DNA of 64,000 bases from Burkholderia cepacia (GTDB lineage Bacteria; Pseudomonadota; Gammaproteobacteria; Burkholderiales; Burkholderiaceae), in contig NZ_CP013444.1 of NCBI RefSeq assembly GCF_001718835.1, positions 3,162,001 to 3,226,000 of the forward strand, read 5' to 3'. The notes below the pieces were generated by a model. It was given only the letters and a program-made list of their open reading frames with translations. It was not told where the DNA came from and did not search any database. The translations under genes and the position numbers were made by a program. Below are positions 17,422 through 25,673 of this stretch, piece by piece. How positions within the stretch are numbered: the first letter of the stretch is position 1; the number at the start of each line of letters is the position of its first letter.

Positions 17422-17766
17422 TCAATCGATGATGGTGATGTGGTTCGCGTTATAGGCGGCGAGCGCCTGCGCGAACTGCTTCTCGTCCGCGGGGGCGGGA
17501 GGCAGGATCAAGGTGAGCTTGTTTTTCCGGCCAGCGGTCCAGTCACCGTTGACGGCCGGGGTCCAGGTCGACGATTTGGGCTGCACCTGCAGGTCGAGCT
17601 GAAACGGATAGTCGTAGCCGAAATGGTCGCGCAACGCCTTGACCGGATCTTTCTCGAGCTCCTTGAGAAATTCCTTGGACTGCCATGCAAGGGCGATCGC
17701 CTGGATGATCGCGGTTCGATATTCGAGAAACTGCTCATACGTCGGCAAACGGTGTTTGTCGTTCAT
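17422..17766 (-). CDS. TOMM precursor-like protein, sister copy lacking Cys in the tail
   Basis: The 114-residue protein shares the leader pattern of the next gene (FLEYRTAIIQAIALAWQSKEF, LEKDPVKALRDHFGYDYPF) and the ALAAY junction. Its tail, NANHITIID, has no cysteine or serine and a single threonine. The ATG at 17766 has AGGAGA upstream; the longer reading is rejected. If alignment at ALAAY is right, this copy offers almost no substrate for azoline formation and may be a companion, decoy or structural partner of the Cys-bearing precursor. Confidence 0.82.
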   Translation of the reverse strand: MNDKHRLPTYEQFLEYRTAIIQAIALAWQSKEFLKELEKDPVKALRDHFGYDYPFQLDLQVQPKSSTWTPAVNGDWTAGRKNKLTLILPPAPADEKQFAQALAAYNANHITIID

Positions 17767-17799
17767 CGGTGTGTTCTCCTGAAAGAAGAATGGAACCAC

Positions 17800-18798
17800 T
17801 TACTGCAACGCATGCAACATCTCCTCGGCGCGCCTGACGATGCGGACCATGCCCGCCGTTGTTGCAATCCCGAATGCGCGCCGGCACGCGGCCAACGCGG
17901 CTTCGCCGCTGCCGGGCCGGTCGGCCTGGCGCAGGTACTCGCACTTTTTCAGCAGCAGTTGTGCTTCGTAATACCGTTCGCCGGTCGACTCGCACCATGC
18001 GAGGCATTGCTCGATCTGCGCGAGCGCTGCGTCGTAGTCGCCGCGCTCGGCATCCAGCTCGGCGAGCAGCGACGCGTAGTAGGTCAGGCCGAGCAGCCCG
18101 CCGGATTGCCGCTGCGCCTCGAGGTGCGCGGCGGCCCCCGCGCGATCCGCTCGCGCCCATGCATGAATGATCGCGACGTAGTGCTCGACCGCGCGCAGCC
18201 GATGCGCGTCCGACAGGCGGAGAATCGCCTCCGACGCGGCGCGGGCCGCGTCGCGGTCACCGGTCAGTTGGTACATGCGCGCGAGGTACATCATCGTGAC
18301 GCCAAGCGTCGGCAAATGGTCAAGGCAGGTCGCACAGTGCACGGCCTCGCGCGCCATCGCGAGCGACGCCTGCGGATCGTCGTCGACGCACCAGAGCACG
18401 CTCGCGAGCGACGCCATCGTCCACGCGCGCGTATCGAGCCCGAGGATGCGCCGATGGTCCGCGTCGCGCCGCACGTCGTAGCCGGCAAGCGCCGCTTCGA
18501 AAGCCACCCGGGCGCGCGCATAGTGGCCGTCGACCCACAGGCTCATGCCGCGCATCGCGTCAGCCGCGACCTGAACGCCGGCCTCGCCGCGATCGGCGGC
18601 GAGCGCGTCGAGCTGCATGGTGATCCCGCGCACGGTGGGGCGATCGCCGGCGACGTGGTAGTAGGTCGACAGCGTCCATAGCGCGCTGATCGCGAGCTCC
18701 TGGTCGTCGAGCGTCCGCACTTGCCGCAGGAGCTGCTCCGCATGCTCGCGCACCTGCGGATCGGCCCAGCCGAACCGCGCCATCGTCGCGTGCGTCAA
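17800..18798 (-). CDS. TPR-rich C-terminal part of the TOMM kinase/cyclase protein, separated by an in-frame stop
   Basis: The frame encodes tandem helical repeats of TPR type, for example YARARVAFEAAL, ASLAMAREAV and ALAQIEQCLAWCESTGERYYEAQLLL. The same frame stays open upstream to 19020 with helical-repeat sequence (AGHFARAGAFADAIGHGIEAA), and a single TAA at 19021-19023 separates it from the kinase-ATPase gene. Only a TTG at 18798 and an ATG at 18783 offer starts, neither with a good ribosome site. I infer that it was the C-terminal third of one long protein. It ends 33 bp before the first precursor gene. Confidence 0.7.
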   Translation of the reverse strand: MTHATMARFGWADPQVREHAEQLLRQVRTLDDQELAISALWTLSTYYHVAGDRPTVRGITMQLDALAADRGEAGVQVAADAMRGMSLWVDGHYARARVAFEAALAGYDVRRDADHRRILGLDTRAWTMASLASVLWCVDDDPQASLAMAREAVHCATCLDHLPTLGVTMMYLARMYQLTGDRDAARAASEAILRLSDAHRLRAVEHYVAIIHAWARADRAGAAAHLEAQRQSGGLLGLTYYASLLAELDAERGDYDAALAQIEQCLAWCESTGERYYEAQLLLKKCEYLRQADRPGSGEAALAACRRAFGIATTAGMVRIVRRAEEMLHALQ

Positions 18799-19020
18799 CG
18801 TGGCGCGAATGCGCGCGCTGTCGTGCTCGCGCTGCGCGTAGTCGGCGTCGACGAGCCAGTCGGATACTGACTGCCCATAGCGGATCGCATCGTCGTACCG
18901 GGAGCGTTCGAGTGCGCGACGCGCCGCCTCGATGCCGTGGCCGATCGCGTCGGCGAAGGCGCCTGCGCGCGCGAAGTGCCCGGCGACGCCAAACGCATGT
19001 GCACCGGCGCCGCGACCGGC

Positions 19021-21858
19021 TTACGCAACCAGCGCGCGGCCGACGCGCGCATGGTTGCCGCGCCGCAGCTCGGGCGGCATCGACGCATACGCCGCATCGC
19101 GAATCAACGCATGGCGGAACGAATAGACCACGCGATCGCGCCGATGTTGCGCGTACAGGATCCGTTCCTCGAGCAGCAACTGCAGGTGCGCGTCGAGCGT
19201 CGCGCGATCATGCGGCGAAGCCGCGACGAGCAGTTGCGCATCCACCTCGAGCCCGATCGTCGCGGCGAGCTGCGCGGTGTCGCGTGCGTCGTCGATCCGG
19301 TCGAACGCTCGACCGAGCATCCCGCCGAGACTGAGCGGAAGCGGATAGGGGTCCGTTGCCCGCAGGCCCGGCAACGCGCCGTCCGCGTGGGTCATCGCGC
19401 CGCTCGTCATGAGCTCGTGCGCGACAGCCTCGATGAACAGCGGAATGCCCGCCGTGCGGTGAGCTAGCAAATCGAGCAAGGCCGGATCGAGCGCGCGCTG
19501 GCCGACCAGCGCCGAAACCAGGCGCCGCGCATCGTCGCGCGGCAGGCGGCGCAACACCAGGCGCTTCGTCGCGCCGCGCCAGCGCGCGAGCTTGTCGGGG
19601 CGCGACGTGAGCACGACGCAGATGGCCCGCGCCCGCGGCGAGCGCCGCAGGTACGCAAGAAAATCCTCGGTCGTGCGGTCGATCCACTGGACATCCTCGA
19701 CGACGAACAACACCGGCGCGCCATTGCCGAGCGACACGATCAGTTGCTCGAGGACGTCGAACAATGCGTGTTGTTCGCGCGCACTCGACCACAGGAATCC
19801 CTTGTCGTCGCAGGGCACCCCCAGCCAGGTCGCGAGTGCGACACGAGCCGCCGCGTGATCGCATTCGAGCGGCGCGATCATGGTATCGATCGCCGCGAGT
19901 GCGAGACCCGCCGGGTCGTCGGCGTCGATATGCCAATGCGCGGCGATGAAGCGCAGGACCGGAAACAGTGCGTGATTCTCCCGCTCGGGCAGGCACCCGC
20001 AATACGCGCACGCAGAACCCTCGCCCCGGACGGCCTCGCACAACTCGTGCACGAGGCGCGATTTGCCGAGCCCCGCGTCGCCGACGACCAGCCGCGGCAC
20101 ACCGTGCGGCACAGGCTCGCCATGCGTGTCGCGACGCTCGCGTGCGAGCGCCTCCTGCCACGCGCGCAGCAGCGCGTCGAGTTCGCGCGCGCGGCCGATC
20201 ATCGGTGCCCGCATGCCGGCGTCGAGCGAATCGAACGGCGTATCGGCGCGCCGCTCGCCGAGCAATTCGTGAACCGGCTGCGGCACGAGGCCCGCCCGCG
20301 TCAGCCACATCGAGGTCGACCGATAGTCTGCGTGCCGCTCAAGGGACAACCGGGCATCGTCACTGACCAGAATCTGTCCGGGCCCGGCAAGCCGCAGCAG
20401 CCGCGCGGCCGCGGCAGGCGTCGATACGCCCGACATCTGCGACGCATGGGCGAGAACCTGCCCGACGTGAATCGCGGCGGCCACTTCGACGCGCCAGCTT
20501 TCGCCGGCGGCGCGGCTGCCGGCGGCCGACGGCGCCGGCAGCCGGGCGCGCCCGGCCACCCGCACCATGTCGAGTGCCGCGCGCGCCGCGCGGCGCGCCG
20601 GCCGATCGATGTCGCCTTGCAGGCCGAAATGGAACAGCAGCGTGTCGCCGAGCCGTGCGTCGACCTGCGCGCCGTAACCGACGGCGATATCCACGCACTT
20701 CGTCTGCCATTGCTCCTCGTAGCCGTCGAGCACGTCCCCATGATCGGCGCCGGCATGCCGCTGCCGGCCCTCTCCGTCGATCGTGATGCAGCAGCACAGC
20801 GTGGTGATCTGCCGGTACTCCCCGACCGTGCCGGTCGTCTCGCCGCGCGGGCGCGCCCGCCGGCTTGCACGGAAGGCATCGAACTGGCCGACGAGCGCCG
20901 CGAAGTTGAGCGCGCGAAACGGTTCCGCGAGTTCGTCGGCCGACGCGGCGCGTTGCTCCGGCTTCTTGCTCAGCGCGCGCCGCAATACCGCGCCGAGCGG
21001 ATGCGATGCGATCGGCGGAGGGAACACGACATTCACCGGGCTGAGCTGCTGATAGAGAATGTCGGCCACGCTCGCACCGCGCATGACGACCTCGCCCGTC
21101 AGGCATTCGATCACGACCAGGCCCCACGCATACAGGTCGCTTCTTGGCGTCGGCGGCTCGTTGCGCAATTGCTCGGGCGCGCAATATTGGGGCGAGCCGA
21201 GCACTTCGGTCGCCTGCGTCGCCGTCTGGCTCTCGACGCCCTTCATGCCGGGCAGCAACGCACCGATGCCGAAATCGAGGAGCTTCGCGTGCGGCCCGTC
21301 ATCGGCCATCGCGATCACGATGTTCTGCGGCTTCAGGTCCCGATGCACGATGCCCCGGCGATGCGCGGCCGCGAGCGCGTCGAGCACCTCCGCCATCAGC
21401 CGGCCCGTGTCGACGGCCGACAGCGGCCCCTGTGCCGCGAGCCGGTCGCGCAAGGTCCGGCCCTGCACCAGCTCGAATACGGCGAACAGCCGGCCGTCGG
21501 GCGCTTCCCCCTTGTCCAGCAATGCCACGATGTTCGGGTGCCGCAGCGCCTCGCACAGGCCCGTCTCGCGCTGGAAACGCGCACGCTGGCGCGCGCGCTC
21601 CGTCGCGGTCTTCGTCGCATCGTCCCGCATCAGCTTGATCGCGACGGCTTGTCCCGTTTCGCAGCAGGTCGCGCGAAACACCACGCCGCTGCCGCCCTCG
21701 CCCAGCAGCGGGCCGAGACGGTAGCGCCACGTGCCGGCGAGTTCGGCGAACGGCGCGGCGGCGGCGGGCGGTGGCGCGGGCGGGCGCGGCTCCGGCGTCC
21801 CCGGCGCGACGGGCTCGCGGTACGCGGGAAGCAGCACGGCCGTTTTCAACGCGTTCAT
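19021..21858 (-). CDS. TOMM-system Ser/Thr kinase-cyclase-ATPase fusion protein
   Basis: The 945-residue product joins three parts. A Hanks-type kinase (about 44-310) has Lys75 in VAIK, Asp174 in HRDLKPQN, Asp195 in DFG and a YCAPEQL activation segment. A nucleotide-cyclase-like domain follows (about 360-540), with VDARLGDTLLFHFG but no clear first metal aspartate. Then comes an AAA/STAND-type ATPase with Walker A GDAGLGKSR and Walker B LFVVEDVQWID. This order is the family described as the TOMM system kinase/cyclase fusion. It overlaps the FHA gene by ATGA. The frame stops at a TAA after HARVGRALVA, while coding character continues in the same frame, so the protein is probably truncated. Confidence 0.88.
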   Translation of the reverse strand: MNALKTAVLLPAYREPVAPGTPEPRPPAPPPAAAAPFAELAGTWRYRLGPLLGEGGSGVVFRATCCETGQAVAIKLMRDDATKTATERARQRARFQRETGLCEALRHPNIVALLDKGEAPDGRLFAVFELVQGRTLRDRLAAQGPLSAVDTGRLMAEVLDALAAAHRRGIVHRDLKPQNIVIAMADDGPHAKLLDFGIGALLPGMKGVESQTATQATEVLGSPQYCAPEQLRNEPPTPRSDLYAWGLVVIECLTGEVVMRGASVADILYQQLSPVNVVFPPPIASHPLGAVLRRALSKKPEQRAASADELAEPFRALNFAALVGQFDAFRASRRARPRGETTGTVGEYRQITTLCCCITIDGEGRQRHAGADHGDVLDGYEEQWQTKCVDIAVGYGAQVDARLGDTLLFHFGLQGDIDRPARRAARAALDMVRVAGRARLPAPSAAGSRAAGESWRVEVAAAIHVGQVLAHASQMSGVSTPAAAARLLRLAGPGQILVSDDARLSLERHADYRSTSMWLTRAGLVPQPVHELLGERRADTPFDSLDAGMRAPMIGRARELDALLRAWQEALARERRDTHGEPVPHGVPRLVVGDAGLGKSRLVHELCEAVRGEGSACAYCGCLPERENHALFPVLRFIAAHWHIDADDPAGLALAAIDTMIAPLECDHAAARVALATWLGVPCDDKGFLWSSAREQHALFDVLEQLIVSLGNGAPVLFVVEDVQWIDRTTEDFLAYLRRSPRARAICVVLTSRPDKLARWRGATKRLVLRRLPRDDARRLVSALVGQRALDPALLDLLAHRTAGIPLFIEAVAHELMTSGAMTHADGALPGLRATDPYPLPLSLGGMLGRAFDRIDDARDTAQLAATIGLEVDAQLLVAASPHDRATLDAHLQLLLEERILYAQHRRDRVVYSFRHALIRDAAYASMPPELRRGNHARVGRALVA

Positions 21859-22856
21859 GGCGTTTGGACGACCGGCCCCGGCGACAGGCGGCGCACGCCG
21901 ATGCGCGGATCGATGCCCGGCACCGACTCGCATTCGAGATGCGCGCCGCGCATGACGCGGAACGGGAAATCGCCGAACCTGACGCTGCCGCGCCGGCGCT
22001 CGACGAGCTGGCTCGCACCCAGCCCCGGCAGGGCTGCGAACTGGCTCCGGGCGCGGTGAATCTGCACGTTGACATGGGACGTATCGATGCCGAGCATGCG
22101 CGCCAGCCGATCGAGTTCGATCCAGCCTTGCGTGGCGGCGTCGTAGCCGGCCTGCATGTCGGCCGAGCGCGCGCGGGCAAGCGTGACGAGACTGTAGTGA
22201 TGCGCGCGCTCGCCGAGATCGACCACGCCGCCGCGAACATGCAGCAGCATGCGCACATGCTCTTCGTCCCGGCTGACGAGGAATTCGAGCAGTTGTGCCG
22301 GCACGGCCGGATCGGCGGGCGCGGCGAGCAGCATCGTCGTGCTGCTGCGCGCGAGCGCGAGGCGCCACGCTGCGTCTCCGGCCGCGACTTCGTCGCCGTG
22401 ACGCAAGGTTCGCGGCGGCAACGTGTCGTCACACAGCCATTCGCCGGCCGGCGACCGGACGATCGTGACCGGCTGCGCGGCGCGTGCGGCCAGGATCTGG
22501 CGCGGCGCGAGCACGATCGGATGCGCAGCGCCTCGTATCGGCCACAGCGTATCGGCCGGATCGTCGAGCGCTTCAACGCGCCACGGCGCGACGCCCATCT
22601 TCCCGAAGCGGATCACGTCGCCTTGCTTCAGCACCGCATGCTCGCCGTCGCGCAACGGTGCGCCCGATATCGACGTGCCGTTGCTGCTGTGATCGTGGAG
22701 CACCCAGCACCCGCCGATCCAGCGGATATGCGCATGGACGCGGGAAACCGACGGGTCCGGGATGACCGTATCGCAACGCGCGGCATCCCGGCCGAACACG
22801 TGATACGCGCGGAGCAGGCACGCTTCCCCGGAAGAATCGTTCATGAGTATCGCCAT
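21855..22856 (-). CDS. FHA-domain protein with C-terminal winged-helix-like segment
   Basis: In the 333-residue protein the first third is an FHA domain: the HVFGRD strand, SRVHAHI and HDHSSNGTSI carry the conserved Gly-Arg, Ser-x-x-His and Asn-Gly. The C-terminal third (GWIELDRLARMLGIDTSHVNVQIHRARSQF) resembles the winged-helix tail often fused to FHA. FHA domains bind phosphothreonine, and the 4-bp ATGA overlap with the kinase gene makes this the likely phospho-dependent partner or output regulator of the TOMM kinase. I use the ATG at 22856; an in-frame ATG at 22844 is possible. Confidence 0.85.
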   Translation of the reverse strand: MAILMNDSSGEACLLRAYHVFGRDAARCDTVIPDPSVSRVHAHIRWIGGCWVLHDHSSNGTSISGAPLRDGEHAVLKQGDVIRFGKMGVAPWRVEALDDPADTLWPIRGAAHPIVLAPRQILAARAAQPVTIVRSPAGEWLCDDTLPPRTLRHGDEVAAGDAAWRLALARSSTTMLLAAPADPAVPAQLLEFLVSRDEEHVRMLLHVRGGVVDLGERAHHYSLVTLARARSADMQAGYDAATQGWIELDRLARMLGIDTSHVNVQIHRARSQFAALPGLGASQLVERRRGSVRFGDFPFRVMRGAHLECESVPGIDPRIGVRRLSPGPVVQTP

Positions 22857-23366
22857 GGCTGCCCCGTATCGAATCCGCCCGGGTCGCTCGAGTGACGCAT
22901 CGACGCAGCCGGGCAAGCGATTGACTCACTGATCGCGAACACGTTCGGAATGTTCGCCGCCTCGTTACCTGTTTCCGTCAGCTATCTGTTGAATCGTTGC
23001 TCGCCCGGCATATTTTTCGGCCAGCAAAATAATCGACACGTTTGTTATTTTAAATCCGCGCAACTTATTGAAAATCCTGCCAAACAATTAATCCCGCCGC
23101 AACCGCAAAGCGCCATCCGGAATCAGATATTGCAATGCTTTACATTTCCAGCCGAACCGCAGCCAGCCAATAAAAGGGCGGGATATCCTGACGCAATTTC
23201 GGATCGGATCATTTTACAAACAGGCACTCGCGCATGAATCCAATTTCCGATCAAATTCCCGCACCGCAAATAAAATCAAATCGTTTCGATTATTCATATA
23301 ATCATGACCGGCATTTTCGGGATCGATGCCTGGCGATTTGCCCGGCCCTGTCCTATATTTAGCCGC
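22857..23366. other. A/T-rich intergenic region upstream of the TOMM operon
   Basis: These 510 bp contain no supported gene. The stretch 23020-23330 is unusually A/T-rich for this chromosome and probably holds the divergent promoters of the TOMM operon (minus) and the ArsR/AHSA1 operon (plus). I could not pick a convincing TOMM promoter. Confidence 0.45.
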
Positions 23367-23726
23367 ATGGCTAACCTTGATGCCGGCCTCAGCGACGTGT
23401 TCCGTGCGCTGTCCGATCCGACGCGCTGCGCGATCGTCGGCGCGCTCGGCCAGGGCGAGCGGACCGTCTCCGCACTGGCCGAACCGTTCGACATGGCGCT
23501 GCCGTCGTTCATGAAGCACGTGGCGGTGCTCGAGCGCAGCGGCCTCGTGCAGACCCGGAAATCCGGCCGCTCGCGCACCTGCACGCTGGTCGGCAGCCGG
23601 CTGTCGGAAGCGGAGCAGTGGATCGCCGCGCAACGCGCGAAGTCGGAAGCGCGGTCCGACCGCATGGCCGAATTCTTCGAACGCCATCACGCAGAGGAGC
23701 AAGCCGATGTCACCCGAACCCGCTGA
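23367..23726 (+). CDS. ArsR-family transcriptional regulator
   Basis: The 119-residue winged-helix protein has the ArsR core: LSDVFRALSDPTRCAIVGAL, recognition helix region LPSFMKHVAVLERSGLV, and wing KSGRSRTCTL. No metal-binding cysteine motif is seen. It belongs to the type that pairs with AHSA1/SRPBCC genes, and its end overlaps the next gene by 20 nt. TATATT (23354-23359) lies 7 nt before the ATG and no ribosome site is visible, so the message may be leaderless. Confidence 0.88.
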   Translation: MANLDAGLSDVFRALSDPTRCAIVGALGQGERTVSALAEPFDMALPSFMKHVAVLERSGLVQTRKSGRSRTCTLVGSRLSEAEQWIAAQRAKSEARSDRMAEFFERHHAEEQADVTRTR

Positions 23727-24192
23727 ACCCGATGACACCCGCGACCTGGTCATCACCCGCGTCCTGCACGCGCCGCGCCACGCGCTGTGGCGCGCGTGGA
23801 CCGACCCCGACCTGCTGAAGGAATGGTGGTGCCCGAAACCGTGGACCACCGAAGTGCGCGCATTCGACCTGCGTCCGGGCGGCGCTTTCCACACGTTCAT
23901 GCGCGGCCCCGACGGCGGCACGAGCGACAACCCCGGCTGCTTCCTCGAAATCGTGCCCGAATCGCGCATCGCGTTCACGTCGATGCTCGCGGGCGGCTGG
24001 CGGCCGCATACGCCGTGGCTCGGGTTCACCGCGATCGTCACGCTGAGCGACGACGACGCCGGATGCCGCTACGAGGCGCGCGTGATGCATCCGGACGCCG
24101 CCACGCGCGAGCGCCATGAAGCGCTCGGATTCTTCGAGGGCTGGAACACCTGCATCACGCAGCTCGACGAACTGGCGGGCACGTTGCGTTGA
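23707..24192 (+). CDS. SRPBCC/AHSA1 domain protein
   Basis: The 161-residue START-like protein opens with VITRVLHAPRHALWRAWTDPDLLKEWWCP, the hallmark of the activator-of-Hsp90 homology group. FDLRPGGAFHTFMRGPDG and GWNTCITQLDEL near the C terminus are also typical. These proteins bind hydrophobic ligands in a deep pocket, and bacterial ligands are mostly unknown. GAGGAG precedes the ATG, which lies inside the ArsR gene, so expression is coupled to the regulator. Confidence 0.88.
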   Translation: MSPEPAEPDDTRDLVITRVLHAPRHALWRAWTDPDLLKEWWCPKPWTTEVRAFDLRPGGAFHTFMRGPDGGTSDNPGCFLEIVPESRIAFTSMLAGGWRPHTPWLGFTAIVTLSDDDAGCRYEARVMHPDAATRERHEALGFFEGWNTCITQLDELAGTLR

Positions 24193-24262
24193 CCATGTGC
24201 CGACCGCCGATGCGCGACGGCACGCCCCGTGTTCGATCGAACGATTTTCCGGAGGGAGCGGC

Positions 24263-24730
24263 ATGGCTCGCCTGAACTCGACCAGCGTCAGCCGGCATCT
24301 GAACGCGCCCCGCGCGAAAGTGTATCGCGCGCTGCTCGATCCGCACGCGGTCGAGCAATGGAAGGTGCCCGACGGCATGACGTGCCGCGTGCATGCGTAC
24401 GACGCGCGCGAAGGCGGCGCGTTCCGCATCACGCTGACCTATGACGCACCGACCGACGCCGGCAAGACCACCGCGCGCACCGATACCTATCACGGCCGCT
24501 TCGTGACCCTTGTGCCGAATGAACTCGTCGTCGAGATCGACGTGTTCGAAACCGACGATCCGCTGCTGCGCGGCGCCATGACGATGACGATCACGCTGTC
24601 CGACGAAGCGGGCGGCACGCGCGTGGACGCCGTGCACGACGGGGTGCCGCCCGGCGTGCCGGCCGCCGACAACGAAACCGGCTGGCACATGGCGCTCGCG
24701 CGGCTGGCGGCGCTGGTCGAGACCAGTTGA
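24263..24730 (+). CDS. SRPBCC domain protein (second copy)
   Basis: The 155-residue START-like protein has SRHLNAPRAKVYRALLDPHAVEQWKVPDGM at its N terminus and GWHMALARLAALVE at its C terminus. It is a diverged relative of the preceding AHSA1 protein. GGAGGGAGC stands before the ATG at 24263. A 70-bp gap without a terminator suggests it belongs to the ArsR operon. The ligand is unknown. Confidence 0.86.
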   Translation: MARLNSTSVSRHLNAPRAKVYRALLDPHAVEQWKVPDGMTCRVHAYDAREGGAFRITLTYDAPTDAGKTTARTDTYHGRFVTLVPNELVVEIDVFETDDPLLRGAMTMTITLSDEAGGTRVDAVHDGVPPGVPAADNETGWHMALARLAALVETS

Positions 24731-24890
24731 AGGTTGACGGTCGAACGCCGCGCGCCGCCGAGGATGCGCGAAACCCGCCCGCATGCGACACTGGCCAGCA
24801 TCCGCGACCGCCTCGACACGCCGTGCCTTCGTGCCTTCGCGCCGCCGTCACCGGCGGCCGCCCCACGCACACGCCTCGGAGAGCACCGCG

Positions 24891-25529
24891 ATGAACACCG
24901 CGACCACCGCAGCTTGGTATTTCGATTTCGTTTCGCCGTTCGCCTATCTGCAACTGGAACAGTTCGACCGGCTGCCGCCGACGCTGGCCATCGAGCCGCG
25001 GCCCATCGTGCTCGGCGCACTGCTCGCGCACTGGGGCCAGAAAGCGCCGGCCGAGATCGCGGCGAAACGCGTCTTCACCTATCGCCACGCGCAATATCGC
25101 GCGGACAAGCTCGGCATTGCGTTCCGGATGCCGCCCGCGCACCCGTTCAATCCGATCAGGCCGCTGCGCCTTGCGATCGCAATGGGCGGCTCGCTCGACG
25201 CGATCCGCCGGATCTTCCGGCATATCTGGCGCGACGGCCAGGACGTGTCGACGCCGGAAGGCTTTGCCGCGCTGTGCGAAGCCGTCGGCTTCCCGGAAGG
25301 CGTGAGCGCCGTCGATGCGCAGGAAGTGAAGGACGCGCTGCGCGCGAACACCGACGATGCGATCGCGCATGGCGTATTCGGTGTGCCGACCTTCGAACTC
25401 GACGGCGACCTGTTCTGGGGCGAGGATGCGACCGACATGTTCGCCGACTGCGCGACGTCGCGCGCGTGGCTCGATTCGCCCGAAGTGCAACGCATCAGCG
25501 CGCTGCCGGACGGCATCCGGCGCGGTTGA
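24891..25529 (+). CDS. Thioredoxin-fold isomerase-like protein (2-hydroxychromene-2-carboxylate isomerase/DsbA-like), copy 1
   Basis: The 212-residue protein begins WYFDFVSPFAYLQLEQF, the S-P-F substrate/GSH-site motif of the kappa-GST/HCCA-isomerase branch, and has GVFGVPTFELDGDLFWGED near the C terminus, the cis-proline strand of the fold. No CxxC is present, so disulphide chemistry is unlikely. Copy 2 at 27189-27827 is closely related and shares a 288-bp tract with one mismatch. Its place before the CoA-transferase genes suggests aromatic or ring-acid catabolism, but the substrate is unknown. Confidence 0.88.
   Translation: MNTATTAAWYFDFVSPFAYLQLEQFDRLPPTLAIEPRPIVLGALLAHWGQKAPAEIAAKRVFTYRHAQYRADKLGIAFRMPPAHPFNPIRPLRLAIAMGGSLDAIRRIFRHIWRDGQDVSTPEGFAALCEAVGFPEGVSAVDAQEVKDALRANTDDAIAHGVFGVPTFELDGDLFWGEDATDMFADCATSRAWLDSPEVQRISALPDGIRRG
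25201..25488 (+). repeat. Near-identical tract shared by the two isomerase-like genes (copy 1)
   Basis: This 288-bp stretch matches 27499-27786 with a single mismatch (25325 versus 27623), while the 5' parts of the two genes have clearly diverged. This points to recent gene conversion. Confidence 0.85.
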
Positions 25530-25673
25530 GCCTGCGGGCCGGATGCGCTTCGCGACGTCCGCCCGATTCCGCCGCGCGCCGGCCAATCCCGCGCCGCAAT
25601 TGTCATCCACAAGACAACTTCCGCCCGCCGCGCCGCCTACACTCGCGGCATCACAACCCGGGAGGAGACGCCG

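Noticed and set aside
19744..22059. 771-codon open frame on the plus strand
   Set aside because: Antisense shadow of the kinase-cyclase-ATPase gene. Composition is arginine/alanine-rich, with no motifs.
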